DNA of 64,000 nucleotides. Origin: Pedobacter steynii. Lineage in GTDB: Bacteria; Bacteroidota; Bacteroidia; Sphingobacteriales; Sphingobacteriaceae. The stretch covers positions 1,798,001 through 1,862,000 of the forward strand of contig NZ_CP017141.1 of assembly GCF_001721645.1 (NCBI RefSeq). Reading direction: 5' to 3'. The notes beneath the pieces are model-generated. The model was not told where the DNA came from, did not search any database, and saw only the letters and a list, made by a program, of their open reading frames with translations. How positions within the stretch are numbered: the first letter of the stretch is position 1; the number at the start of each line of letters is the position of its first letter. Below are positions 6,365-16,800 of the stretch, one piece after another. The position numbers and the translations under genes are program-made.

Positions 6365-7960
6365 ATGAATAAAATAAAAGCAAATTTTTGCTGCCGGAGA
6401 ATCCTGGGTTTGTCTTTATTAACTGCCATTCCATTTTTGTCAATGGCACAAAAACCAAACTGGCAGAATCTGGATCTTAAAGCAGATTCTACTTTCGGTA
6501 TCAGTACAGAGAAAGCTTATAATGAATTGTTAAAAGGGAAAAAGTCCAAACCTGTAATAGTGGCTGTTTTGGATGGGGGAGTAGACAATAACCACGAAGA
6601 CCTGAAAACCATTATTTGGATAAACAAAAAAGAAAAAGCAGGAAACGGAAAAGACGATGATAAAAACGGGTATATAGATGATATCTATGGATGGAACTTT
6701 TTAGGTTCTGCAAAGGGTTCAGTGAATCATGAGACGCTGGAATTGACACGTCTGGTTCGTAGGGACAATGCTAAATTTGGTAATTCTGATGCTACATCTG
6801 TAAAAGCAAATGAACTCACGGCATTTGAGGCTTATCAGAAAAATAAAACAGAGCTGGAAAAAGAACTGGCTGAAGCGAAAGATGGATTTCAACGGGTATC
6901 TGCTTTTAAAACTGTGATCGATGAGGTGGTGAAAAAGATAGGAAAAGAAAGCCCTACCGTTGCTGATTTCCAAAGTTTCAGTCCTGCTAATGATATGGAA
7001 AAAAATATCCAGAGAATTATGATCGAGCAGCTGAAAAATGCCACTTTCAAGGAATTTTATGATGGTCAGGTTGTAGCTGGATATGATCACTTCAAAACGC
7101 AGATCGATTATAACCTGAACCTGGATTATGATCCAAGAGCTATTGTTGGTGACGATCCTGAAAACACTAAGGAACGTTTTTATGGTAATAATGATGTTGC
7201 AGGTCCGGATGCAAGTCATGGATCTCACGTTTCGGGAATTATTGCCGCTGTAAGAACCAATGACCTTGGAATAAAAGGGGTTGCAGATAATGTCGTAATC
7301 ATGGCTGTCCGCAATACTCCTAATGGGGATGAACGTGACAAAGATGTCGCAAATGCAATCCGATATGCAGCTGATAACGGAGCAAAAGTAATCAATATGA
7401 GTTTTGGCAAATCATATTCATGGAATAAAGCCATAGTTGATGATGCGGTAAAATATGCGGTTTCAAAAGATGTCTTACTGGTTCACGCGGCAGGTAATGA
7501 TAATAATGATCTGGAGGTTGAACAAAACTTCCCTAATCCGGAATATGCAGATGGTGGAGTAGCCAGTTCATGGATTACGGTAGGAGCTTCAGGTTGGTTA
7601 AATGACGGGTCAATCAAGGCAAACTTTTCAAATTACGGCAAAACTAAGGTAGATGTGTTTGCACCAGGTGTAAATATCAATTCAACTGTTCCGGGTTCTA
7701 AATATGAAAAATTTAATGGAACAAGTATGGCGGCACCTGTTGTTGCTGGTTTGGCCGGACTAATCCGTTCTTATTATCCTAAGTTGACTGCAGTGGAGGT
7801 TAAAGATATTATCCTTAAATCTGTGGTTAAAGTAGATCAGGTTGTAAAAGTGGAGCAAGGCTCTGCAATTAAGGATATTCCTTTTTCTGATCTATGCGTA
7901 ACCGGAGGTATTGTAAATGCCTATAACGCACTAAAACTTGCAGCAGAATATAAAAAATAA
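6365..7960 (+). CDS. Secreted S8 family (subtilisin-like) serine peptidase
   Basis: A 531-residue peptidase with a signal peptide ending near AMAQ-type cleavage (FLSMAQ, about residue 29). The triad is D70 (AVLDGGVD), H285 (SHGSHVSG) and S454 (NGTSMAAP), with the oxyanion asparagine in AAGND. The gap between Asp and His is 215 residues, far longer than in subtilisin, and contains a charged, helical insertion (about 110-270) including DDDKNGYIDD, which may bind calcium. It has no obvious T9SS C-terminal domain, so it may be periplasmic. The gene stands alone between two terminators. Confidence 0.93.
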   Translation: MNKIKANFCCRRILGLSLLTAIPFLSMAQKPNWQNLDLKADSTFGISTEKAYNELLKGKKSKPVIVAVLDGGVDNNHEDLKTIIWINKKEKAGNGKDDDKNGYIDDIYGWNFLGSAKGSVNHETLELTRLVRRDNAKFGNSDATSVKANELTAFEAYQKNKTELEKELAEAKDGFQRVSAFKTVIDEVVKKIGKESPTVADFQSFSPANDMEKNIQRIMIEQLKNATFKEFYDGQVVAGYDHFKTQIDYNLNLDYDPRAIVGDDPENTKERFYGNNDVAGPDASHGSHVSGIIAAVRTNDLGIKGVADNVVIMAVRNTPNGDERDKDVANAIRYAADNGAKVINMSFGKSYSWNKAIVDDAVKYAVSKDVLLVHAAGNDNNDLEVEQNFPNPEYADGGVASSWITVGASGWLNDGSIKANFSNYGKTKVDVFAPGVNINSTVPGSKYEKFNGTSMAAPVVAGLAGLIRSYYPKLTAVEVKDIILKSVVKVDQVVKVEQGSAIKDIPFSDLCVTGGIVNAYNALKLAAEYKK

Positions 7961-7980
7961 GCATTATTTTGTATTTAAAA

Positions 7981-8015
7981 AGAAAAGCCATTAATCAAAT
8001 TAATGGCTTTTCTTT
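7981..8015. terminator. Bidirectional terminator between convergent genes
   Basis: A 14-bp perfect stem (AGAAAAGCCATTAA, 7981-7994; TTAATGGCTTTTCT, 8000-8013) closes a 5-base loop. The flanking A and T runs let it serve both the subtilase and the convergent gene ending at 8016. Confidence 0.85.
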
Positions 8016-10538
8016 TTAGCATACTGTGACCAATAATTTATGAGGTATTTTTCTTTCTTCCATAAAGCATAAACGTTCGTATTTGTATTCGTTTACCTTT
8101 ACCGGGTCTTTCAGGTCTTTAAAAATGGCAATAATGACATCATACATCATAATGCAATTCAGATTGAGTTCATTTCTTTTAAAAATCTGAATGCACTCGT
8201 TTGAATACTCATAGGCAAGTACATACTCTCCTCTGTTTCTGAGTTGGTTTGCCTGCATCATCCTTAAAATAGATTCGGAATATTCAGTTAGCTTAAAGCG
8301 TGTTTTGTTATTGTGGATCTCGACCAATATATGTTCTATCTGATCGGTTTTCTTGCCCGGATTTACCTTTGAACTTGATAAGGCAAAAACGTTCATCATA
8401 AAAATAGTAAACGCTGTTCGTTTTGAGAATACACGCGGATGTAATTTGGAAATGGTCCTGATAATGTGGATTGTTCCTTCATCACTACCATAGAACGTAT
8501 TGAGGATTAGTAGTAACACATAAGCTATTCCTTGCTTGGTGTCAAGTACTGCTTTCGTTTCTAAGAAAGTATAATTGAAACTTTCCAGGTCCTGAATAAT
8601 AGGATGTGATTCAACGGTTTTGTTGCTTAGTTTAAGATAGATTAACCAGGTTAGCTCATATGGATTTATTGGCCATCCTTTAACATCTAAGGCGCTTAGT
8701 TTGTTTAATCTCATGGCTACCCGCTCCTGGTCCATACTCATGATGTCAAAAATGGCGAGGATAGATTGATAAATTAAACGATTTTCATCGGTATCAGCCA
8801 CATCTGCAAGAACAGTTACTGCCTCTTTATAACAGGAATCCACAAAATCAAAGTTAATCAGTTGTTTGATGAGGATGTCATGAAGCTTATGGTCAGTCAG
8901 CAGTTTGATGGTATCCGGACTGTAACGTGCACGGAACCTCAGATTCTCTGCAATGAAGAGAATGAGGTAATTTCGCTCAAAATAGTTCAGTTGCAGATCG
9001 AAAATATGAGAGAGGGATCTGAAATCACCAATTCGTATGATAAAGCGAATGGTCCACTGTAAAAGATGGAACCGGACATTATTGCTTTCGTAGGAACTTT
9101 GGATGAACTGAAAGAAAGTCCAGTCTACCTGCAAATGGAATTTTTCCAGCAATTCGATAAACAGGAAGTACTCAAATATATGAGGATAGATGAAACGGAC
9201 ATATTCTCTTGGTTGATAATCATCATGGCTTTTTTCTTCCATCAGGATACCCTCTGATAAAAGCTCCATGTATGCATTTTTAAATGCCGATAGTTCGCCG
9301 ATTAAAAGATCTTTTGGTACGGAATCTATTTTTTTACCATAATCGGTTAGCTGAATCACTTTTTTGAGAAAGAGAATTTTCTCGGTATAATAATTTGACC
9401 TGTAAATCTTTTCCTGGATAAACCTGGAAATCAGCTCATGAAAAGTGATGCTTGTAGAATAGTTAAAATACGGATCTTCTTCTTTTAGCTGATAGTACAG
9501 TTGTATATATAAAGGAAATTTTAATTGAGATTTAAGCTTTGGATTTAATTCATAGACATCTGAATGGTTAATTTTGCAGATAATCTGATCTACCTCTTTA
9601 CCAGTCAGAGGAGGAACATTAGACACTTCATTTTGGTTGAAGTAGTTTCCTGTAAACCATTTGGATTTTAAGAATGCAGAGTGTCTGATACAGTCGTAAA
9701 ATCTCATCCAGGTTGTAGACCGCATACTCATCACCAATTTAATGCAGTCTATATTTTCAATAGAACAAATAAAACTGATGATGCTTTCAAAAAGTTGTTT
9801 CTTTAAATCTTTTTTGATGATAAGTTCTGAAAATCCGTCCAGCATAATGATGAACTTCTTTCCGGTCATACTGTAATTCTCCTGGATATGTTCGAGTAAG
9901 CTCTCTTTGTGGTAAATGCCCAATTGCATTTTGAGCTGGTCCTCGAAATTCAGGGTAATTTGATCCGCATTAAAAAAGCTGTTTGCTGTAATAAACATTA
10001 CAGTAGATTCTTTTTGAGCAGAAGATTCGTTATTAAAGAATTTTTCTACTAAATGGCTGAGAAGAATTGTCCTTCCGTAACCGGGTTGTGAAATAAAACA
10101 GGTATAAGTATAATTGCTTTTAAAGAAGTCATCAAAATCATGTTCCGCAAATTTTCTGCTGATGGTCATTTCGTAAGGGATACCAGAACGATTTTTTATT
10201 CCTTTCAGCGTGAAGTCTGTGATTTTTCTGGCATTACGCCGGATATCAGTCCAGTTAGTAGCACTTTCCTGTACATTTAAATGTACAGGGGCAGCCCAAC
10301 TTCCAACCTGTTCCTTATTGACATATTCTGATAATGTGGTCAGGGTAAATTTTGAAAAGTTATGTTTTACCACTGCAAATCCAAACAACCTTTTGATGGT
10401 TGTCTCACTTACATTCTTATTTAGTGTTTTACTGATTTCAATGGAGATCCTTTTACAATCAGCAGGAGTGATGGTTCGAATTCCTGTTTTTAATAGGATT
10501 AGACTCTTTACTTCATTTAAGGTAGATATATCGTCCAT
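8016..10538 (-). CDS. STAND/NACHT-like regulator with altered Walker A
   Basis: An 840-residue protein without signal peptide. The N-terminal 75 residues (ITPADCKRISIEI, SETTIKRLFGFA, FTLTTLSEYV) match a helical, probably DNA-binding domain seen at the N terminus of many Sphingobacteriaceae proteins. A P-loop NTPase region follows, with Walker A-like SQPGYGRT at 150-157 and Walker B-like FIIMLDGFSE with D234; the aspartate followed by G-F-S-E is NACHT-like. The invariant lysine is arginine (R156) and the first glycine is serine. The remainder (about 330-840) is helical and looks like TPR-type repeats. It is divergent from the giant adhesin operon 304 bp away, so it may regulate it. A defence role is possible but unsupported. 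Confidence 0.7.
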   Translation of the reverse strand: MDDISTLNEVKSLILLKTGIRTITPADCKRISIEISKTLNKNVSETTIKRLFGFAVVKHNFSKFTLTTLSEYVNKEQVGSWAAPVHLNVQESATNWTDIRRNARKITDFTLKGIKNRSGIPYEMTISRKFAEHDFDDFFKSNYTYTCFISQPGYGRTILLSHLVEKFFNNESSAQKESTVMFITANSFFNADQITLNFEDQLKMQLGIYHKESLLEHIQENYSMTGKKFIIMLDGFSELIIKKDLKKQLFESIISFICSIENIDCIKLVMSMRSTTWMRFYDCIRHSAFLKSKWFTGNYFNQNEVSNVPPLTGKEVDQIICKINHSDVYELNPKLKSQLKFPLYIQLYYQLKEEDPYFNYSTSITFHELISRFIQEKIYRSNYYTEKILFLKKVIQLTDYGKKIDSVPKDLLIGELSAFKNAYMELLSEGILMEEKSHDDYQPREYVRFIYPHIFEYFLFIELLEKFHLQVDWTFFQFIQSSYESNNVRFHLLQWTIRFIIRIGDFRSLSHIFDLQLNYFERNYLILFIAENLRFRARYSPDTIKLLTDHKLHDILIKQLINFDFVDSCYKEAVTVLADVADTDENRLIYQSILAIFDIMSMDQERVAMRLNKLSALDVKGWPINPYELTWLIYLKLSNKTVESHPIIQDLESFNYTFLETKAVLDTKQGIAYVLLLILNTFYGSDEGTIHIIRTISKLHPRVFSKRTAFTIFMMNVFALSSSKVNPGKKTDQIEHILVEIHNNKTRFKLTEYSESILRMMQANQLRNRGEYVLAYEYSNECIQIFKRNELNLNCIMMYDVIIAIFKDLKDPVKVNEYKYERLCFMEERKIPHKLLVTVC

Positions 10539-10842
10539 ATACAGTACGAGTGAGCATTAATTTCTTCAACTAAACGAATATAATGCTTTCGGGACAATAA
10601 TGAACGCCCGGATATGAAGTAAAAAAATGAATGAAAACAGTTTTGTGTTGGTAATTTACTGATATGCAAATGGTTATGTGTTATTTGCTGATCCGAATTG
10701 AAAAGGGTATGATCAAAAATGAACAAAATGAATAACCGATTCATTTTGCATTCAGCAAATGAACAATTCGAACGGACGTTGCGAAGCAATCTATGATTAA
10801 AATTGCATCAAAGTAAAATTTTGACATCTCAATTCCGCTCAT
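10539..10842. other. Divergent intergenic region with a perfect inverted repeat
   Basis: These 304 bp separate the STAND regulator and the giant adhesin gene, so both promoters must lie here. No gene is seen. The notable item is an inverted repeat at 10724-10748. The sequence AAATTTTG at 10817-10824 only partly resembles the -7 motif. Confidence 0.6.
10724..10748. promoter_or_regulatory. Perfect inverted repeat, candidate operator
   Basis: Arms CAAAATGAAT (10724-10733) and ATTCATTTTG (10739-10748) are perfectly complementary with a 5-bp spacer. There is no T tract, so it is not a terminator. It lies 95 bp before the adhesin ATG. Binding by the divergent regulator is inference. Confidence 0.45.
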
Positions 10843-13800
10843 ATGAAATGCACTTCTACCTCTCAAAGACTTAAAAAATCAATTCTCGTCTTTTTAAGTA
10901 TTATAGCTATAACGCTTTTAAATTTAAATTCGTATGCACAATCTAAACAACGTGTGTATGCGAGTACCCAAGGGGATGGTACTTTTGGCATTTGCCTTCT
11001 TTGTACTATTGTAAACGGGCCTGCTGCAACAGATGGTGATATCAATACTTCATCAAAAGTAACTGCAGGTGTCAGTTTATTAGGTGGTGGAATTTATCAG
11101 GAATTGATATATCCTGCCGGAGACCTGCCCGGAGGTTCTACCGGATCTGTAGTTAAAATATCTACGGGAACGGTTCTAGAGCTTAATGTTCTTGGGGCAA
11201 TAAAAGTTCAGGCATATAATAACAATACGCCCGTGGGTGCTGCTGTAAATGCAGGAGCGGCCTTATTAAACCTATTGGCTAACGGAAACCAGGCAGAAAT
11301 CTTTCTTCCTGCGCCGGGAGCAGCTTATAATAGGGTACGTGTAATTGTTGATGGTGGAGCATTAGCGGCTTTGACTTCTATAAATGTTTATCATGCTTAT
11401 TTTTTAAAGAATACAACTAATATAAATTGCGATGCGCCAATAGATGAATTGCATGGCATATCCGGAACTGTGGGTGCGCTGGGAGGAGTTTCAAATCCAT
11501 TGAATGCAATAGATGGCGTGGAAAGTACTTATTCCACTTTAGGTTCTGCAGTAGGTTTGGTAGGCTATGCTCAGCAAACCATTGTATTTCCTGGTTTGTC
11601 TGCTGCGACAGACTCCGTTAGACTATTGGTTTCATCAGGTCCAACACTGCTTTCACTTGAGTTGCTGGGATCGGTTGCTATTGAAACTTTTAATGGTAAC
11701 GTCAGTAATGGACTCGTCCCCGGGACAGGTGGCTTGCTTAACCTCAAACTCCTGAATCCGGGAAGCAGCATTGGTGTATTAACTTTTGCTCCGGGAGTTC
11801 CTTTTGATCGCGTTCAGTTAAGAATAGGAGGGATAGCCAGTCTTTTAAATTCTATCAATCTTCATGAAGTTTCGCGTTCAATGGCTTTGCCAACAACCAT
11901 CAATATCAATAGTGCTGCTTCAGCTAGCGGAATAGCATGTGCAGGTGATGGTGTGGTGTTAAATATTAACAGTCCTGAAGCTGGTGCAACTTATACCTGG
12001 TATACTCAGGCCATTGGTGGCACAGGAACAGCAGGTGTAAGTTTTACCCCTTCAGGTTTAGTGACTGGTGTCAATAATTTTTATGTATCGGGAAAAAGAG
12101 CCGGATGTACAAATGAATCTCCACGTAAGCTGGTGAGTATAACTGTAAATAATCCAATCTTGCCCGTAGTCTCCGCAGTTACTCCGATATGTAGCGGGTC
12201 AACAGCAACTTTGCAAATTGGTACTCCGGTAGTCGGAGAAACTTACCGTTGGTATGATGCAGCTGTTGGCGGAACATTAGCATTTACAGGTGAGACTTTT
12301 GTAACTCCGGTTTTAACAGCGAACAAATCATATTATGTAGAGTCTGTGATCGGTGCTTGTGTTAGTGCACGTCAACAAGTAGATGTAATTGTCAACCCAC
12401 TGCCGGCTGATGCACAGGTTTCCTCAACAAACGTAAATATCTCTACCGGACAAACCGCAACGCTTTCAGCAACTGCGCCAACAGCCGGGAGTACCATCAA
12501 CTGGTATACTGTTGCAACAGGTGGAAGCCCGATTGCAACCGGAACCAGCTTCACTACTCCGCCACTAACTGAAAATACAACCTATTATGTAGGTACACAA
12601 AGTGCAGGTGGTTGTGTGAGTCAAAATAGAGTTGCGGTTAATGTTATCGTAACGAATGTTACACCTGGTGTAACCTGTAAATCCGCAAATGCCCAAAGTA
12701 ATGGTATCCAGGGAATCTGTATTGGCTGTGAAGTGTCGGATCCTAATTTCTCTGTAGATGCGGACCCACTGAACTTTAGTAGCATTCGTCTTGCAGTAGG
12801 GGTACTGGGGGTTGGTTATCAAAGATTGATTTTCCCTACGGAAGGTGTAGCAACAGATAGCATCCGTCTTGATTTAAGGTTACCTGGAAATATCGTTGAT
12901 CTTTCTCTTATCGGAGGAATATCAGTGTTGGTGAAAAAAGGTGATGCTACAGTTGCATCTTATGAACTGAATTCTGAGCTGATCCATCTCACTCTTTCAG
13001 GTGGAGACCGCTTTAAAGTAACTATTCCCGCTGGTGCAAATTATGATGCGGTTGAAGTCCGCTTCGGTGCTGTACTATCAGCAGTGACTGCCCTTGATAT
13101 CTTCGGTGCAGAAGTGATTTATCCAAGCCCTACAATTGCAAGTACAGGACTTGCTATCTGTTCAGGAGCATCGACCACGCTAACTGCAACACCTAATGGT
13201 GGTACAGATTTGAAATGGTATGCTGCGGCAACAGGTGGTCCGGCTCTTGCTACTGGAAATACCTTTTCCCCAACAGGACTTACTGCAACAACTACCTATT
13301 ATATAGAGGTAGGTAAAGGCACTTGTGTAAATACCCAACGCATACCTGTTACGGTGACGGTAAACCCGGCGATTGTTTTTGTAGCCGCAGCTTTAAGCAA
13401 TGCCACACTTGCTTCAACTTATTCAAAACAAATTCCTGTTGCTACCGGAGGAACGCCGGCATTTAATTATACCCTGGCCCCAGGTAGCACATTACCAGCA
13501 GGATTAACACTTTCTGCAACCGGACTGATTTCAGGGACTCCTACTGCTGCCGGACCTTATACTTTTTCAGTGCTGGCAACAGACAGTAAAGGTTGTACGG
13601 CTACTGCAGAATTTAACTTAACAGTTACCGATGCCTTATCACTTCCTTCAGCAAGCCTTCCTAACGGAACGGTAGGTGTTGTTTATCCGGTACAAACCCT
13701 TCCTGAAGCTATAGGCGGAACGGGACCTTATACTTATGTTGCAACCAACCTGCCTCCAGGCTTAGCTTTTAATCCGGCAACCCGGGAAATTACCGGAACA

Positions 13801-16800
13801 CCGACCCAGGCAGGAACTTATATTATTCCTGTAACCGTAACCGATGCAAACGGAAACACTAAAACAGAAAACTATACTATTGTTGTCAGAGATCCACTGG
13901 CTTTACCTGCAGCTACACTTGCGAATGGTACGGTAGGGATTCCTTATCCAACACAAGCTATACCTGCTGCTACAGGTGGAATAGGACCTTATACTTATAC
14001 AGCTCCTGCAGCAAGTCTTCCTCCTGGATTGAGCTTCAATCCAAATACACGTGAAATCACAGGAACACCAACGCTGGCTGGAACCTATACCATTCCTGTT
14101 ACTGTAACGGATGGTGACGGAAAAACAATTACAACAAACTATACTATTGTTGTTGGAAGTCCATTGGTTCTACCTCCGGCAACACTTGCGGATGGAAATG
14201 TGAATGTGGGGTATACCTCGCAACCTATTCCTGCTGCAACCGGGGGAACGGCACCTTATACCTATGCCGCAACAAACCTTCCTCCGGGATTGAGCTTTGA
14301 TGCGGTTACCCGTGTAATTTCCGGGACGCCTACTCAATCAGGTTTATATAGTATAACAGTAACGGTAACTGATGATGCCGGCACTACCGCGAGTAACACT
14401 TATTCTCTAAGAGTAATCGGAGCGTTATCTCTGCCTACTATGGCCTTAGCTGATGGTACGGTTGGAACTGTTTATACAGAACAAACGCTACCTGAAGTGA
14501 CAGGAGGGACAGGACCTTATACTTATACTGCTGCAAATCTTCCTCCGGGAATGAGTTTTGATCCAATCACGCGCAAACTTACCGGTACGCCAACAACAGG
14601 AGGAACATTTACTTTCTCAGTAACGGCAAAAGATGCAGCTAATAATTCAACCACGACAACTTTTACAGTTAAGGTAAAAGTTGATGCACCAGTTGTGGCA
14701 TCAGCCAGCATTTGTTCTGGAAGTACTGCAACACTTAATGTAACGAATACTCTTCCTGGAGTAACCTATAACTGGTATGCTTCAACAGGAAGTACACCTA
14801 TATTTACAGGACCTACCTATACTACTCCGACGCTAACTGCCAACACTACTTATTATGTAGAGGCAGTTTCCGGAACAGCTGTGAGTAGCCGTACGGCTGT
14901 TACCGTAACAGCACGTCCAACTCCGGCATTAGCAGTAGTTTCTGCTAATCAGTCAATCAGTGCGGGACAAACAGCAACTCTTCAAGCTTCCGCTGAGGCA
15001 GGAAATACCATTAGCTGGTTTGCTGCTGCAACTGGTGGTGCCGCATTAGGAACAGGAACGAGCTTTACCACACCGGTATTAAATACCACTACAACCTATT
15101 ATGTAGAAACTGCAAACAGCACAGGTTGTGTGAGTGCAACCAGGGTCCCGGTTACTGTGACGGTAACAAGTGGTCCGGTTAATCCTAACTGTAATGCTGC
15201 AACCAGTCAGACTACAGCTATTGAGTCTCTGCTTTGTGTAGGTTGTGGAATCACTAACCCATCAGGATCTATAGATGCCGATCCAGCAACATTTACTACC
15301 ATTAACCTTGCGGTTAACGTAGCTGGAGTAGGTTATCAGAAACTGATGTTTCCAAATCAGGGTACAGGTACTGACAGTATCCGTGTAGATATTGAAACTC
15401 CGGTTGGTCTGGCTGATATCAATTTATTGAACGGAGCTACAATTACCGTCTATAACGGTACAACTATCGTTAAAACTTATCCACTGAATTCTTCTTTATT
15501 AAACCTTGAGCTTTTAAGTGGAAACAGATTCCAGGCTACATTCCCTGCAACCGGCGCTTATAATGCTGTTGAAATCCGTTTCGGATCTGTAGTTGGTTTA
15601 TTGAGCAGTTATAGAATTTATGGAGCTTCCATAATTTATCCTAACCCAACAGTTGCAACAACCGGCCAAACGATTTGTGCAGGAAATACAACTACTTTAA
15701 GTGCCACTGCAAACGGAGGTACTACTTTAAAATGGTACGCTACTGCAAGCAGTGGAACTGCACTGGCTACAGGTGAGACCTTCACTACTCCTGTGCTTAA
15801 TGCAACTACGACTTATTATATTGAGGTAAGTAAAGCTGGTTGTGCTAATGTGGAACGCGTGCCGGTTACTGTAACCGTAACGCCTGCTCCGACAGCACCG
15901 GTACTTGCAACGGTATTGCCGATATGTCATGGCTCTACAGCCAGCCTTGCAGTAAATGCCCCGGTAACGGGAGTAAACTACAATTGGTATACTGTAGCGA
16001 CAGGAGGCACTTCAATCTTTACCGGAAGTACTTTTGTTACACCTGCGCTAACAGCTAATACAACCTATTATGTAGAAGCTGCGAATCCAGGATGCGGAGT
16101 CTCTACACGTACAGCAGTTCCGGTAACTGTGAATCCAATTGTAACATTACCACAGATTCAGGCCTCAGCAACAACAGTTGCGCCTGGTCAGACTGTGATT
16201 TTAAATGCAACTTCGCCAGATGCAGATGTGACCTTTAACTGGTTTACTTCAGCAACGGCAACAACGCCAACATATACTGGTCCGACTTATGTTACCGAAC
16301 CAATTACGGCAACCACTACTTATTATCTAGAAGCCAAATCAAATGCAACGGGTTGCGTTTCTGCAAGCCGTGTACAGGTAACTATTTCCGTAGACAATAG
16401 TCTGCCAAGTCCGGTTCCTTGTGTTGCTGCAATTACAGAAACACATAATGTGGTTGGAGTAGCATTACTTTCAGCAATCTTCAATCCGCAACTGGCCATC
16501 GATAATGACACCAGAACAGGTTCGTCACTGGTTATGCCGGTTGGACTTCTGGGTGCTTCGGTTTATCAACGCCTAGGATTCGGTTCGGTTTCCAGTCCTG
16601 GTGATACCGTTAAAGTATTGTTAAATGCGCCGGGTAAACTCCTGACTCTTGGATTATTATCCAGCATTCAGGTTGGAACTTATAACGGGGCAACCAGTAA
16701 CAATGATGCCGTTTCTTTGAATAATAATCTGATCTCTCTGGAACTGTTGAGCAACAATAGCCAGGCATTGGTTAGTTTTGTGCCAACTGCTCCCTTCGAT

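Noticed and set aside
8016-10538. Anti-phage defence system
   Set aside because: The STAND-like fold alone is not enough; there is no effector domain, partner gene or defence-island context, and a regulator role fits the location equally well.
10815-10824. TAAAATTTTG as promoter -7 element of the adhesin gene
   Set aside because: It has four bases between TA and TTTG instead of two, so it does not fit TAnnTTTG.
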